DNA of 64,000 nt, taken from contig CALEDR010000009.1 of assembly GCA_937949545.1 (NCBI GenBank), forward strand, positions 1 to 64,000, read 5' to 3'. Both the position numbers and the translations under genes were made by a program. Within the stretch, counting starts at the first letter, position 1. The number at the start of each line of letters is the position of its first letter. Positions 26,970 to 35,209 of the stretch are shown here, piece by piece. Source of the stretch: an uncultured Phycisphaerae bacterium. Its GTDB lineage: Bacteria; Planctomycetota; Phycisphaerae; Sedimentisphaerales; Anaerohalosphaeraceae. The notes beneath the pieces were generated by a model. That model searched no databases, was not told the DNA's origin, and saw only the letters and a list, made by a program, of their open reading frames with translations.

Positions 26970-27524
26970 TTAATTCATCAGCCGCGGGGCCGGTTCAAAC
27001 TCAAACCGCTGGCCGCCGATGGACACATCCACCATCAGCCCTGTATCCGCCAGCACAAAGACCGCCATGCCGTCCTGATAGTCGGCCTTGGCCGCCGCAC
27101 CGATGGAAACCGCTGTTGCCGTCGCCTGAGCCGACAGAGTAAAATTGCCTTCCGTAAAAATCCGCAAGTCCTGCGGATAGCGGAAGAAGATAACTTCCCG
27201 GAAATATTCCCCCCCGAACGAAAACCCCAGCGTCGCCTGCTTCATATCGCAGTATCCGAGGAATCGTCCGCCTTTCTCAAACACCATTCCGCGGCCGTAT
27301 GCCCCGCCCACCAGAAAAGCCCCCTTAAAAACCTTCGGCAGAACAGCATAACCCGCCGAACGGTCAAAATAACTTTGCAGCGTCGGGTCGGCCCGCTTGA
27401 AATCCGCAATGGCCATCTGAACATCCAGCATCAGAGTTTCCCGCTGACCGGGCTGGCGAGGGCTGGCCGAACATCCTGCCAGAAAAGTCGCCGCCAATAA
27501 ACAAATGCAATGATGCATCCTCAT
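26970..27524 (-). CDS. SYLF/Ysc84-type lipoprotein
   Basis: A 184-residue predicted lipoprotein. The signal peptide ends in a lipobox (FLAGCSA) with Cys18 as the lipidation site. The rest is a SYLF domain: YFDRSAGYAVLPKVFKGAFLVGGAYGRG followed by GGEYFREVIFF and AVSIGAAAKADYQDGMAVFVLADTGLMVDVSIGGQRF. SYLF proteins bind phospholipids in eukaryotes; bacterial roles are poorly known. AAAGGAG is seven bases before the ATG. It is monocistronic, with its own promoter in the divergent gap shared with thiC. Confidence 0.88.
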   Translation of the reverse strand: MRMHHCICLLAATFLAGCSASPRQPGQRETLMLDVQMAIADFKRADPTLQSYFDRSAGYAVLPKVFKGAFLVGGAYGRGMVFEKGGRFLGYCDMKQATLGFSFGGEYFREVIFFRYPQDLRIFTEGNFTLSAQATATAVSIGAAAKADYQDGMAVFVLADTGLMVDVSIGGQRFEFEPAPRLMN

Positions 27525-27580
27525 TTTTGGGCTCCTTTCTTGCTTTCTGTTCTACAATCCAACTACCCGAACCGAAAAAA

Positions 27581-27608
27581 ATTCTATCACGACAACACCG
27601 GTTGACAA
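27581..27608 (-). promoter_or_regulatory. Candidate promoter of the SYLF lipoprotein gene
   Basis: On the minus strand, TTGTCA (27608-27603), a 16-base spacer and TAGAAT (27586-27581) precede the lipoprotein ATG by about 56 bases. Both boxes match five of six consensus positions. Confidence 0.5.
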
Positions 27609-27630
27609 TAAGAATCCGAAAATCTTTTTT

Positions 27631-27659
27631 TTGACCTTTCTTCTCTTTATTCGTATAAT
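27631..27659 (+). promoter_or_regulatory. Strong sigma70-type promoter of thiC
   Basis: TTGACC (27631-27636), a 17-base spacer and a perfect TATAAT (27654-27659). Transcription would start near 27666, exactly where the TPP riboswitch begins. Spacing and boxes are close to ideal. Confidence 0.7.
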
Positions 27660-27666
27660 ACTTCGG

Positions 27667-27763
27667 TTCGCTGGGGGTGGTCATAAAAAAGATGACCTGA
27701 GAAAAACCCTTCGAACCTGATCAGGCAAACCGCTGACAGCGGAGACCTGCGTAGGGAAGCGGC
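27667..27763 (+). promoter_or_regulatory. TPP riboswitch (thi box) upstream of thiC
   Basis: The conserved thi-box elements appear in order: GGGGGTG after a short P1 strand, GACCTGAGA, ACCCTTCGAACCTGATC, and finally ACCTGCGTAGGGAA. P1 can form from CGCT (27669-27672) and AGCG (27758-27761). Binding of thiamine pyrophosphate should reduce thiC expression. Downstream, up to the ATG at 27827, no strong hairpin with a T tract is seen, so control of translation initiation is more likely than termination. Confidence 0.93.
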
Positions 27764-27826
27764 CTTTCAGAAGTTCCCTTCTGTGTTCGTTTCCCGCAGA
27801 AAAAAAAACGATAAATCGGAGCATAT

Positions 27827-29143
27827 ATGGCCACACAATTGCAAGAAGCACGGGCGGGTCGGATTACAGAAGCGATAAAAATTGTCGCACAAAAAGAGGG
27901 ATTGCGTCCGGAGACAATCCGTGAAGAAGCCGCCGCCGGCCGGCTGGTGATTCCGGCCAACCGGGTGCATTTGTCGCGCAATCTGGTGCCTGCAGGCATC
28001 GGTCGGACCGTCAGCACCAAAATCAATGCCAACATCGGATGCAGCAGCGTCCGCTCCGATTTGCAGCAGGAAATTGAGAAATTAAAAGCCGCTCTCGAAG
28101 CCGGCGCTGATGCGGTCATGGATTTGAGCACCGGCGGCAACCTGGATGAAATCCGCACGCGTCTGCTGGCCGAATGCCCTGTGCCGTTCGGAACCGTCCC
28201 CATCTATGAAGTCATCGTCGGCCGCGATGTCGAGGACATTACGCCCGACACCATCCTGAAAGTCATCGAAAAGCAGGCCGCCCAGGGCGTCGATTTCTTC
28301 ACCATCCACGCGGGCATCCTCCGCGAACACCTCGAGCTGCTGGGCTCGCGGGTGTGCGGCATCGTCAGCCGCGGCGGAGCCCTGCTGGCCAAATGGATGC
28401 TCTATCACAACCGTCAAAACCCGCTCTACGAACTGTTCGACGAGCTGTGTGCAATCATGCGGGAGTATGACGTCTGCTTTTCCCTGGGCGACGGCCTTCG
28501 TCCGGGTTGCGGAGCCGACGCTACCGATGCGGCTCAGATTGCCGAGCTGCGGACGCTGGGCGAGCTGACCCAGCGGGCCTGGGACCAAGGCTGTCAGGTG
28601 ATGGTCGAAGGCCCCGGCCATGTGCCTTTTAATCAGATTCAGTACAATATGGAGCTCCAGCAGCAAATCTGCAAAGGCGCTCCGTTCTATGTGCTCGGTC
28701 CGCTGGTGACCGACAGCGCTCCCGGCTATGACCATATCACCAGCGCCATCGGCGGCACGGCAGCGGCCTATTACGGCGCTTCGTTTTTGTGCTATGTGAC
28801 GCCGCGGGAACATCTGGGACTGCCGGATGTAAACGATGTTCGGCAGGGTGTCATCGCCGCCAAAATCGCCGCTCACGCCGCGGATGTGGCGCGCGGGCTG
28901 CCCGCCGCCGTCCAGCGCGACCGCCGACTCAGCCAAGCCCGCGCCGCACTCAACTGGAAGGAGCATCTGGACAATGCCCTCGACCCCAACACTGCACGGG
29001 CGATGTACGAAGAGGCCTGCGCTCACAGCCGCATCGGTCAGGAAGCCACACAGGACGACTACTGCACGATGTGCGGCAAACCCTGGTGCTCCCTGCGAAT
29101 CAGCCGGGAGATTCAGCAGTTTTTAAAAAATCCGAAATCATAA
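27827..29143 (+). CDS. thiC: Phosphomethylpyrimidine synthase ThiC
   Basis: A 438-residue radical-SAM enzyme that rearranges aminoimidazole ribotide to the HMP-phosphate pyrimidine of thiamine. The C-terminal cluster motif C-x2-C-x4-C is intact (Cys413, Cys416, Cys421 in DDYCTMCGKPWCSL). Other typical strings are NANIGCSSV-like INANIGCSSVRSD, MDLSTGGNLDEIR, GTVPIYEV and EGPGHVPFNQIQYNM. It is the short form without the N-terminal extension of the proteobacterial enzyme. GGAG lies five bases before the ATG. No other thiamine gene is nearby. Confidence 0.96.
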   Translation: MATQLQEARAGRITEAIKIVAQKEGLRPETIREEAAAGRLVIPANRVHLSRNLVPAGIGRTVSTKINANIGCSSVRSDLQQEIEKLKAALEAGADAVMDLSTGGNLDEIRTRLLAECPVPFGTVPIYEVIVGRDVEDITPDTILKVIEKQAAQGVDFFTIHAGILREHLELLGSRVCGIVSRGGALLAKWMLYHNRQNPLYELFDELCAIMREYDVCFSLGDGLRPGCGADATDAAQIAELRTLGELTQRAWDQGCQVMVEGPGHVPFNQIQYNMELQQQICKGAPFYVLGPLVTDSAPGYDHITSAIGGTAAAYYGASFLCYVTPREHLGLPDVNDVRQGVIAAKIAAHAADVARGLPAAVQRDRRLSQARAALNWKEHLDNALDPNTARAMYEEACAHSRIGQEATQDDYCTMCGKPWCSLRISREIQQFLKNPKS

Positions 29144-29191
29144 ACCGTTATCCGACATCGGTCTGGAAACATATTTTTTGGGGACAATCAG

Positions 29192-31783
29192 ATGACATCT
29201 TCGGTCAGCACAGGAATCGCCGGCCTCGATGAAATCCTTTGCGGTCTTCGCTGGGGCGACAACGTCGTCTGGCAGGTGGAGCGCATCGGGGACTACCGAC
29301 GCTATGCCGCCGCCTTTGTCGATAAGGCCCTGGCCGACGGCCGCCGTGTCCTTTACATCCGTTTTGCCGACCACGAACCGCTTCTGCCCGAGCATCCCGG
29401 CATTCAAACCATCCGGCTGGATGCCGAAGGCGGATTTGAGAGTTTCTCCAGCCGCATTCATCAGATTATCTCCGAAGCCGGTCGGCTGGCCTGCTACGTC
29501 TTTGACTGCCTGTCGGACCTGCTCAGCGCCTGGGCCACCGACCTGATGATCGGCAACTTCTTTATGGTCACCTGCCCCTACCTGTATGAATGGGACACGC
29601 TGGCCTATTTCGGCATCCTGCGCAACCATCATTCTTTCCATACCATCGCCCGAATCCGCGAAACCACTCAGCTGCTTTTGGATGTTTATCATCTGCAGGG
29701 GCAGGATTATATCCATCCGCTGAAGGTCTGGCGCCGCTATTCCCCGACGATGTATTTGCCGCATATCCGACAAGGAGAGCGGTTTGTTCCCCTCAGCAGC
29801 AGTTTAGATGCGGCCCGGCTTTTTTCCCATTTGTCCGAGCAGGGACTTCAAAGCACGGAACGTATTTTAGATTACTGGGATCGGCTTTTTCTCGAAGCGC
29901 AGGACCTGCAGGGATTGCCGGCCGATACTCCGCAGGTCCGGCAGATGGTGGAGCAAATCTGCCGTGTCATGGTTGGACGCGAAAAACGCATCGGACAGCT
30001 GGCTGGACGCTATCTGACGCTGGAAGACCTGTTGGCTATCAAGAGCCGCCTGATTGGAAGCGGTTATATCGGCGGCAAGACCGCCGGGATGCTCATCGCC
30101 CGCCGCATCCTTCTGGATGACCCTTCTGAAAACTGGCAGGAACGTCTCGAACCGCACGACTCTTTCTATATCGGTTCCGACGTTTTTTACACCTACATCG
30201 TGGAAAACGGCTGGTGGAAACTCTTTATGGAGCAGAAAACGCCCGAGGGCTACTTCCGTGCGGCTGCCGAACTGAAGGAAAAAATGCTGCACGGCAAATT
30301 CCCCGAACCCATCCGCCGGCAGTTTCAGGAAATGATGGAATACTTCGGCCAGTCGCCCATCATTGTCCGCTCCAGCAGTCTCCTGGAGGATTCCTTCGGC
30401 AATGCCTTCGCCGGCAAATACGAAAGCCTCTTTCTGGTCAATCAGGGTGAACCCGAAGAGCGGCTGGCTCGCTTTGAAGAAGCCGTGCAGCGCATTTTTG
30501 CCAGTACGATGAATGAAAACGCCCTCACCTATCGGCTCCAGCGGGGCCTTGCCGGACACGATGAGCAGATGGCTCTGCTGGTTCAGCGGGTCTCCGGCGC
30601 CTATCATCGACAATATTATTTCCCCGCCATGGCCGGCGTGGGCGTCTCGTACAATACCTTCGTCTGGAACGCCTCTCTGGACCCGAAAGCCGGAATGCTG
30701 CGGCTGGTCTTCGGGCTGGGCACCCGCGCCGTGGACCGTGTGGAGGATGATTACCCCCAGACCATCGCCCTCGACGACCCGCTGATTCGTCCCTATGCTG
30801 AGCGCGACGGCGCCGGCCGGTTTTCCCAGCACAAAATCGACCTGCTCGATGTGAGGGAAAACTGCCTCAAGACCCTCAATGTGCAGGAGCTTTTGTCGGA
30901 ACCGATCGATTTACCGCTGGACCTGATTGTTTCGCCGGATGAATATCTGATGCGCCGCCTGCAGGAAACGGGACGCTGCGACGCCAAAACCTACTACCTG
31001 GTTACCTTCCGCAAACTGCTGGCCGAAACTCTGTTTCCGCAGCTGATGCAGCGGCTCTTAAAGACGCTCGAGGCCGCTTATCAGTATCCGGTCGATATTG
31101 AGTTTACCGCCAATTTCACACAGGACGGCCAGCTGCGAATCAACCTTGTCCAGTGCCGGCCGCTGCAGACCAAAGGAATCCGCGCCGACGTCCGAATGCC
31201 GGCCGAGGTCCCTGATGAAAAGGTTCTGCTCAGCACGGAGGGATTTACGATGGGGCCGAGCGTCTCTTTGCCAATTCATCGGATAGTCTATGTGGTTCCG
31301 GAACCTTATCTGGACCGTCCGCAGAATCAAAAATACGAAGTCGCCCGCCTCATCGGCCGGCTGAACCGAATGATTGAAAACCGTGAAAAGACGTCCGTGC
31401 TGCTTTTGGGGCCCGGACGTTGGGGCACCAGTACGCCTTCGCTGGGCGTGCCGGTGCGGTTTGCTGAAATCAGCAATGTTTCTGTGCTGACCGAAATCGC
31501 CTGCGAGGGAAGCAATCTCATCCCCGACCTGTCCTTCGGGACGCATTTCTTTCAGGATTTGGTCGAAAGCGACATTTTCTATATGGCCGTCTTTCCGGCC
31601 CGCCCGGAGGTCCTTTTCCGCGCGGAATGGTTCCTGAATTGCCCAAATGCTCTGCAGGAGTTCCTCCCCGATGCCGCCGACTATTCGGATACAATCCGGC
31701 TTATCTGCCTCGACAAACTCGGCATTTCCCTCCATCTTATCAGCGACATCGTCTCCCGACGTTCCCTCTTATTTTTGTCATAA
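29192..31783 (+). CDS. KaiC-like domain fused to PEP/pyruvate-binding (PPDK_N-like) domain
   Basis: An 863-residue cytoplasmic protein of two unlike halves. Residues about 1-235 resemble a RecA/KaiC ATPase (STGIAGLDEILCGLRWGDNVVWQ, then GRRVLYIRFADH), but the expected Walker A glycine-lysine loop is replaced by WQVERIGDY, so nucleotide binding is doubtful. Residues about 285-863 resemble the ATP-grasp domain of PEP synthase and pyruvate phosphate dikinase: SGYIGGKTAGMLIARRIL, PIIVRSSSLLEDSF with FAGKYESLFL (about 390-410), and a final INLVQCRPLQTKG. The phosphohistidine and PEP-binding domains are absent, so it cannot run the full dikinase cycle. It may phosphorylate an unknown acceptor. A GGGGA site precedes the ATG. 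Confidence 0.8.
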   Translation: MTSSVSTGIAGLDEILCGLRWGDNVVWQVERIGDYRRYAAAFVDKALADGRRVLYIRFADHEPLLPEHPGIQTIRLDAEGGFESFSSRIHQIISEAGRLACYVFDCLSDLLSAWATDLMIGNFFMVTCPYLYEWDTLAYFGILRNHHSFHTIARIRETTQLLLDVYHLQGQDYIHPLKVWRRYSPTMYLPHIRQGERFVPLSSSLDAARLFSHLSEQGLQSTERILDYWDRLFLEAQDLQGLPADTPQVRQMVEQICRVMVGREKRIGQLAGRYLTLEDLLAIKSRLIGSGYIGGKTAGMLIARRILLDDPSENWQERLEPHDSFYIGSDVFYTYIVENGWWKLFMEQKTPEGYFRAAAELKEKMLHGKFPEPIRRQFQEMMEYFGQSPIIVRSSSLLEDSFGNAFAGKYESLFLVNQGEPEERLARFEEAVQRIFASTMNENALTYRLQRGLAGHDEQMALLVQRVSGAYHRQYYFPAMAGVGVSYNTFVWNASLDPKAGMLRLVFGLGTRAVDRVEDDYPQTIALDDPLIRPYAERDGAGRFSQHKIDLLDVRENCLKTLNVQELLSEPIDLPLDLIVSPDEYLMRRLQETGRCDAKTYYLVTFRKLLAETLFPQLMQRLLKTLEAAYQYPVDIEFTANFTQDGQLRINLVQCRPLQTKGIRADVRMPAEVPDEKVLLSTEGFTMGPSVSLPIHRIVYVVPEPYLDRPQNQKYEVARLIGRLNRMIENREKTSVLLLGPGRWGTSTPSLGVPVRFAEISNVSVLTEIACEGSNLIPDLSFGTHFFQDLVESDIFYMAVFPARPEVLFRAEWFLNCPNALQEFLPDAADYSDTIRLICLDKLGISLHLISDIVSRRSLLFLS

Positions 31784-31844
31784 ATCCCTATCCGTTTTAC
31801 CCTTTTCTCCGACCTTTGCAGATACTCCAATACCGACAGCCTGC

Positions 31845-31881
31845 TTTGTGGATACCAGAACCGCCTTTCAGTATCCACAAA
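31845..31881. repeat. Perfect 11-base inverted repeat
   Basis: TTTGTGGATAC (31845-31855) and GTATCCACAAA (31871-31881) flank a 15-base loop. It lies about 60 bases after the KaiC-like fusion and about 210 before the PEP-CTERM gene. There is no T tract on either side, so it is not a standard terminator; an operator or an RNA processing stem is possible. The rest of this 309-base gap (31784-32092) is AT-rich, ends in a GGAGAAGGAAAG ribosome-binding site, and shows no gene. Confidence 0.5.
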
Positions 31882-32092
31882 CGAACTTGTGATTAATGGA
31901 ATGCCGGCCAATCTTTGTTCTTATTTCCGCTCCAAGGCAAATATAATAACAACTTGCTTTTTTTCACAAAATCTGCGCAAAGCGCCCTATTTAACGGCTA
32001 TTGCTTTAAGGAGTACCCTTGTCCCGTGTGTGTGAAGTGTGGCGAATCGTGAACAAACACAAACAAATCGTAAGTCTTTAGGAGAAGGAAAG

Positions 32093-32758
32093 ATGAAGGC
32101 AAAAGCAATTCTGTGTCTGGTTTCTCTTGTTCTGACATCCTCCGCCTGGGCTGACGTTGTCGTCGGCAATTTTGAAAATTCCACCGACGGCTGGTGGACC
32201 GGCGGCTGGCGACCGGGCGACTCCTCCACCCCCGTACAGGCCAACGCCACCCTGGGTGAGTGGTCGATGAAAATGACGCAAGTCCTCGGAGGATGGGACA
32301 ATACGATTGAAGGTGCCTTGCTGGGAACCCCAGCTCAGGCCGCACTGGCCGCCTATGGAAAAGTTTCCGTGGATATTACTACTTTCGCCAATGATTTCCC
32401 TGCCGGCTGGGCTTCCATCGGCCTGCTGATTAACACCGGTCTCGGTGCCGAAGGCGGCTGGGCGCAGACGATGTGGAACGTCTTTGACTGGCAGAATGTG
32501 GCTATCGGAACCACACAAACCATCGTCTTCCAGATTTCTGCAGAAGCGATGGCCAAGATGGGCGGCGCCACCGGCTGGGCCAACATCGGCTTTATCAGCA
32601 ACACCGGCAACAACGAAAATGACCCGATTACCGGGGAACCCGTTTATCCGGCGATGGCGATTTACTACTTTGACAACATCAAAGTGCTGGTTCCGGAACC
32701 GGCATCATTGATCCTGCTGGGGCTGGGCGGATTGTCCGTCCTTCGCCGCAGGTGGTAG
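32093..32758 (+). CDS. PEP-CTERM secreted protein with NFEN-type module
   Basis: A 221-residue exported protein. A signal peptide (AILCLVSLVLTSSAWA) ends at about residue 20. The C-terminus VPEPASLILLGLGGLSVLRRRW is a complete PEP-CTERM sorting signal: VPEP, hydrophobic helix, basic tail, recognised by an exosortase. The mature part (VVVGNFENSTDGW, then GWASIGLLINTG, GWANIGFISNTG and MAIYYFDNIKVLV) looks like a beta-sandwich carbohydrate-binding module. It is related to the N-terminal module of the LamG protein at 35210. GGAGAAGGAAAG precedes the ATG, a strong site suggesting high expression. No exosortase is in the window. Confidence 0.85.
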   Translation: MKAKAILCLVSLVLTSSAWADVVVGNFENSTDGWWTGGWRPGDSSTPVQANATLGEWSMKMTQVLGGWDNTIEGALLGTPAQAALAAYGKVSVDITTFANDFPAGWASIGLLINTGLGAEGGWAQTMWNVFDWQNVAIGTTQTIVFQISAEAMAKMGGATGWANIGFISNTGNNENDPITGEPVYPAMAIYYFDNIKVLVPEPASLILLGLGGLSVLRRRW

Positions 32759-32777
32759 CAGGAGGAATCCGGAGTGT

Positions 32778-32818
32778 AAAAACGGGCTTGTTCGCTTCCG
32801 GCAGGCAAGCCCGTTTTT
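32778..32818 (+). terminator. Rho-independent terminator after the PEP-CTERM gene
   Basis: Arms AAAAACGGGCTTG (32778-32790) and CAAGCCCGTTTTT (32806-32818) pair over 13 bases around a 15-base loop, ending in five Ts. The A tract on the other side makes it usable from both directions. It separates the PEP-CTERM gene from the sigma factor gene. Confidence 0.88.
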
Positions 32819-32950
32819 CTTCCATTCCGGAACGGGGGGAATAAAATGTTCCCTGGCCGAGAAAAAACCGCTGAGAAACCGTGTTTTCGGCTATTGCAGA
32901 AGGGGCGGGTGTGAAAGACGGACTGCAATCTAACGCAGGGAATTGGGACA

Positions 32951-33502
32951 ATGACACAGGAAAACGAAAAAACATCCGATTTTCTGAAGGCCCGAACGCC
33001 GTTCGTCAAACTGCTCACGGCCAATCACGCCCGAATCTATGCCTACATCATCAGCATGGTCCCCAATGATTCGGACGCCGATGACATCATGCAGGAAACG
33101 GCGGCGGTGATGTGGAGAAACTTCCACAAATTCGAGCCGGGAACCAACTTCGTTTCCTGGGCGGTTACCATCGCCAAATATCAGATTCTGAATTACCGAA
33201 AACAGAACAAACGTTCCCGCCTGTGTCTGAGTGAAGAGGCCTATGACCTGCTGATTTCCGAAACGGAAAAGGTGCAGGAGCAGAGCCAGGACCGGCTTCA
33301 GGCCCTGCGAAACTGCCTGAATAAACTGTCCGACAAGGACCAGCAGTTTATCCGGATGCGCTATTATGACGGCTCCAGTGCCCGTCTTGTGGCTCAGAAA
33401 GTCGGTGCGTCCATTGATGCCGTGTATCGTTATACCGCTCGGCTGAACGACTGGCTGCTGAATTGTGTGCGGCGAACGCTGGCGGCGGGAGAACGAACAT
33501 GA
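32951..33502 (+). CDS. ECF sigma factor, Rhodopirellula/Verrucomicrobium type
   Basis: A 183-residue sigma factor. Region 2 runs from LLTANHARIYAYIISMV through DADDIMQETAAVMWRNFHKF and FVSWAVTIAKYQILNYRK. Region 4 is LNKLSDKDQQFIRMRYYDGS followed by the helix-turn-helix ARLVAQKVGASIDAVYRYTARL. The W-R-N-F-x-x-F and F-x-x-W-x-x-x-I-A strings are typical of the planctomycete/verrucomicrobial ECF group. Its stop overlaps the start of the FecR-like gene (ATGA), so the two act as a regulator pair. It lies inside a block of glycan-related genes, which are its most likely targets. Confidence 0.92.
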   Translation: MTQENEKTSDFLKARTPFVKLLTANHARIYAYIISMVPNDSDADDIMQETAAVMWRNFHKFEPGTNFVSWAVTIAKYQILNYRKQNKRSRLCLSEEAYDLLISETEKVQEQSQDRLQALRNCLNKLSDKDQQFIRMRYYDGSSARLVAQKVGASIDAVYRYTARLNDWLLNCVRRTLAAGERT

Positions 33503-35160
33503 ATGCAGATGATAAAATCCTGTACCGAGTGCGGTATCTGATCTGCAAGTCGCTGGACGGGCGAATTGAAGAGGAAGAAATCCGCGAGCTGGACCGTCTG
33601 ATTGTCGAACAGCCGCTGGTCCGCCGGTATTATGTGGAGTTTCTGCAGATTCATATGCACCTTCGGACCCTTCTGGAACATGCTCCGCAGACCGCCTGTG
33701 CGACGGAGGAGGTTTTGGATGCGCAGCTGTGGCAGCAGCTGGCCCGGCACGAACAGACGGCAGAGCTGGTGCCGATGGAACGTCCGGCTGAGCCTGCCGT
33801 TTCGGAACCGCCGGCTGCTCCGCTGCCCCCGCGCCGCCGCGTCAGCCGCCTGTCCTTGTTTGGAATAGCGGTTTCCGTTGCTGCCATGCTCTTTATCGTG
33901 GTGTATGCGCAGTTTTTTGCTTCGCCGGCGGTAGCAACCCTGACTGATTCGGTCAATGCCCGCTGGGCCTCCGGCCAAAATCCTCTTCAGCCGCAGGACC
34001 GTCTTTCCGTCCGTCCGAAAGAACTGCTCAGCGGCTTCATTTCCATTCGTTTCGATTCCGGCGCCGAAGTCGTGCTCGAAGGTCCCGCCCGTTTCAAGCT
34101 GCTATCGGAAAACCAGATGCGTCTGTTCAGCGGAAAGGCCTTTGCCTCCGTTCCCAATACCGCTATCGGTTTTACCGTTGAATGTCCCGGTTCGCGCGTG
34201 GTGGATTTGGGCACGGAATTCGGACTGGAAGTCCGCAGCGGCGGCCAGGCCGAGGTGCACGTAATGAAGGGCAAAATCAATCTCGTGGCCGGGGTACAGG
34301 GAACGCCGCAGACCAGCGAAATCCTTCAGCCGGCCCAGGCGCGTCGGGTCGAATCGGATGGAAAAATCCGGCCCGCCGAGTTTAAGGAATTGTATTTTGC
34401 CCGAAAGATTTCCTCGCAGGAGCAGTTCGTCTGGTACGGACAGACCTATTTGGATTTGGCGGATTTGGCCGCGGGCGGCAGCGGAACGGACATCAGCCGT
34501 TCTCGGAGCGGCATTGACCCTTCCTCCGGGCGCATCAATCCGGAGGCCGAACAGGGCTATCTGCGAAGCGGTTCAATCGCATATCATCCCGTTGCAGCTC
34601 TGGCGGTTGTGGACGGGGTGTTTGTTCCCAACGGCAATCAGGGACCGGTGCAGGTCTCTTCCGCCGGGCATACATTCGGCGGTTTTCCGGGGACAGCCGG
34701 GGAATACTGGGCGGATATCCTCACCCAGCCGATTATTTACACCGCCCGCCTCGGCGACAATCAGGAACTCCTGAAAGGCCAGCCGATGGAGGTGTCGCTG
34801 GAGCCGTCCAAAACGCCTTCTTCTGTGCTGGTGATTCATTCAAACGCCGGCATTACGTTTGACATGGACGCCCTGCGGCGGCAGTATCCGAATCTGGAGA
34901 TTGTCCGCTTTACCGCCCGCTGCGGCGTTTCGGCCAATGCGCTGGCGCAAATGGCCAATGAATTCTGGGTGCTCGTAGACGGCCAGGTGCGTTTCCACCA
35001 TCTCAACCCGCATCAGCAGGCATCGATTCAGAAAATCAGCATCGAGATTCGTCCGGAGGAGCGGTTTTTAACGCTGGCCGTCACCGACGGCGGCGACGGA
35101 ATCAGTTACGACTGGTGTCTGTTTGAACAGCCGCGCCTGGAATGGAGAGGAAAATACTGA
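33499..35160 (+). CDS. FecR-like membrane regulator with NPCBM-like tail
   Basis: A 553-residue single-pass membrane protein. The N-terminal about 110 residues (RYLICKSLDGRIEEEEIRELDRLI) form an anti-sigma-like cytoplasmic domain. A membrane span is at about 118-140 (LFGIAVSVAAMLFIVVYAQFF). A FecR domain follows outside (FISIRFDSGAEVVLEGPARFK, then ECPGSRVVDLGTEFGLEV). The C-terminus (FTARCGVSANALAQ, FWVLVDGQVRFHH, LTLAVTDGGDGISYDWCLF) resembles the NPCBM carbohydrate-binding module. The architecture suggests sensing of a sugar or polysaccharide outside and release of the sigma factor inside. The ATG at 33499 overlaps the sigma stop. Confidence 0.82.
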   Translation: MNADDKILYRVRYLICKSLDGRIEEEEIRELDRLIVEQPLVRRYYVEFLQIHMHLRTLLEHAPQTACATEEVLDAQLWQQLARHEQTAELVPMERPAEPAVSEPPAAPLPPRRRVSRLSLFGIAVSVAAMLFIVVYAQFFASPAVATLTDSVNARWASGQNPLQPQDRLSVRPKELLSGFISIRFDSGAEVVLEGPARFKLLSENQMRLFSGKAFASVPNTAIGFTVECPGSRVVDLGTEFGLEVRSGGQAEVHVMKGKINLVAGVQGTPQTSEILQPAQARRVESDGKIRPAEFKELYFARKISSQEQFVWYGQTYLDLADLAAGGSGTDISRSRSGIDPSSGRINPEAEQGYLRSGSIAYHPVAALAVVDGVFVPNGNQGPVQVSSAGHTFGGFPGTAGEYWADILTQPIIYTARLGDNQELLKGQPMEVSLEPSKTPSSVLVIHSNAGITFDMDALRRQYPNLEIVRFTARCGVSANALAQMANEFWVLVDGQVRFHHLNPHQQASIQKISIEIRPEERFLTLAVTDGGDGISYDWCLFEQPRLEWRGKY

Positions 35161-35209
35161 AAAAACAGGATCGGATTTATGAATTCATAAAAAAGGAAAG
35201 GGGAAGCAG

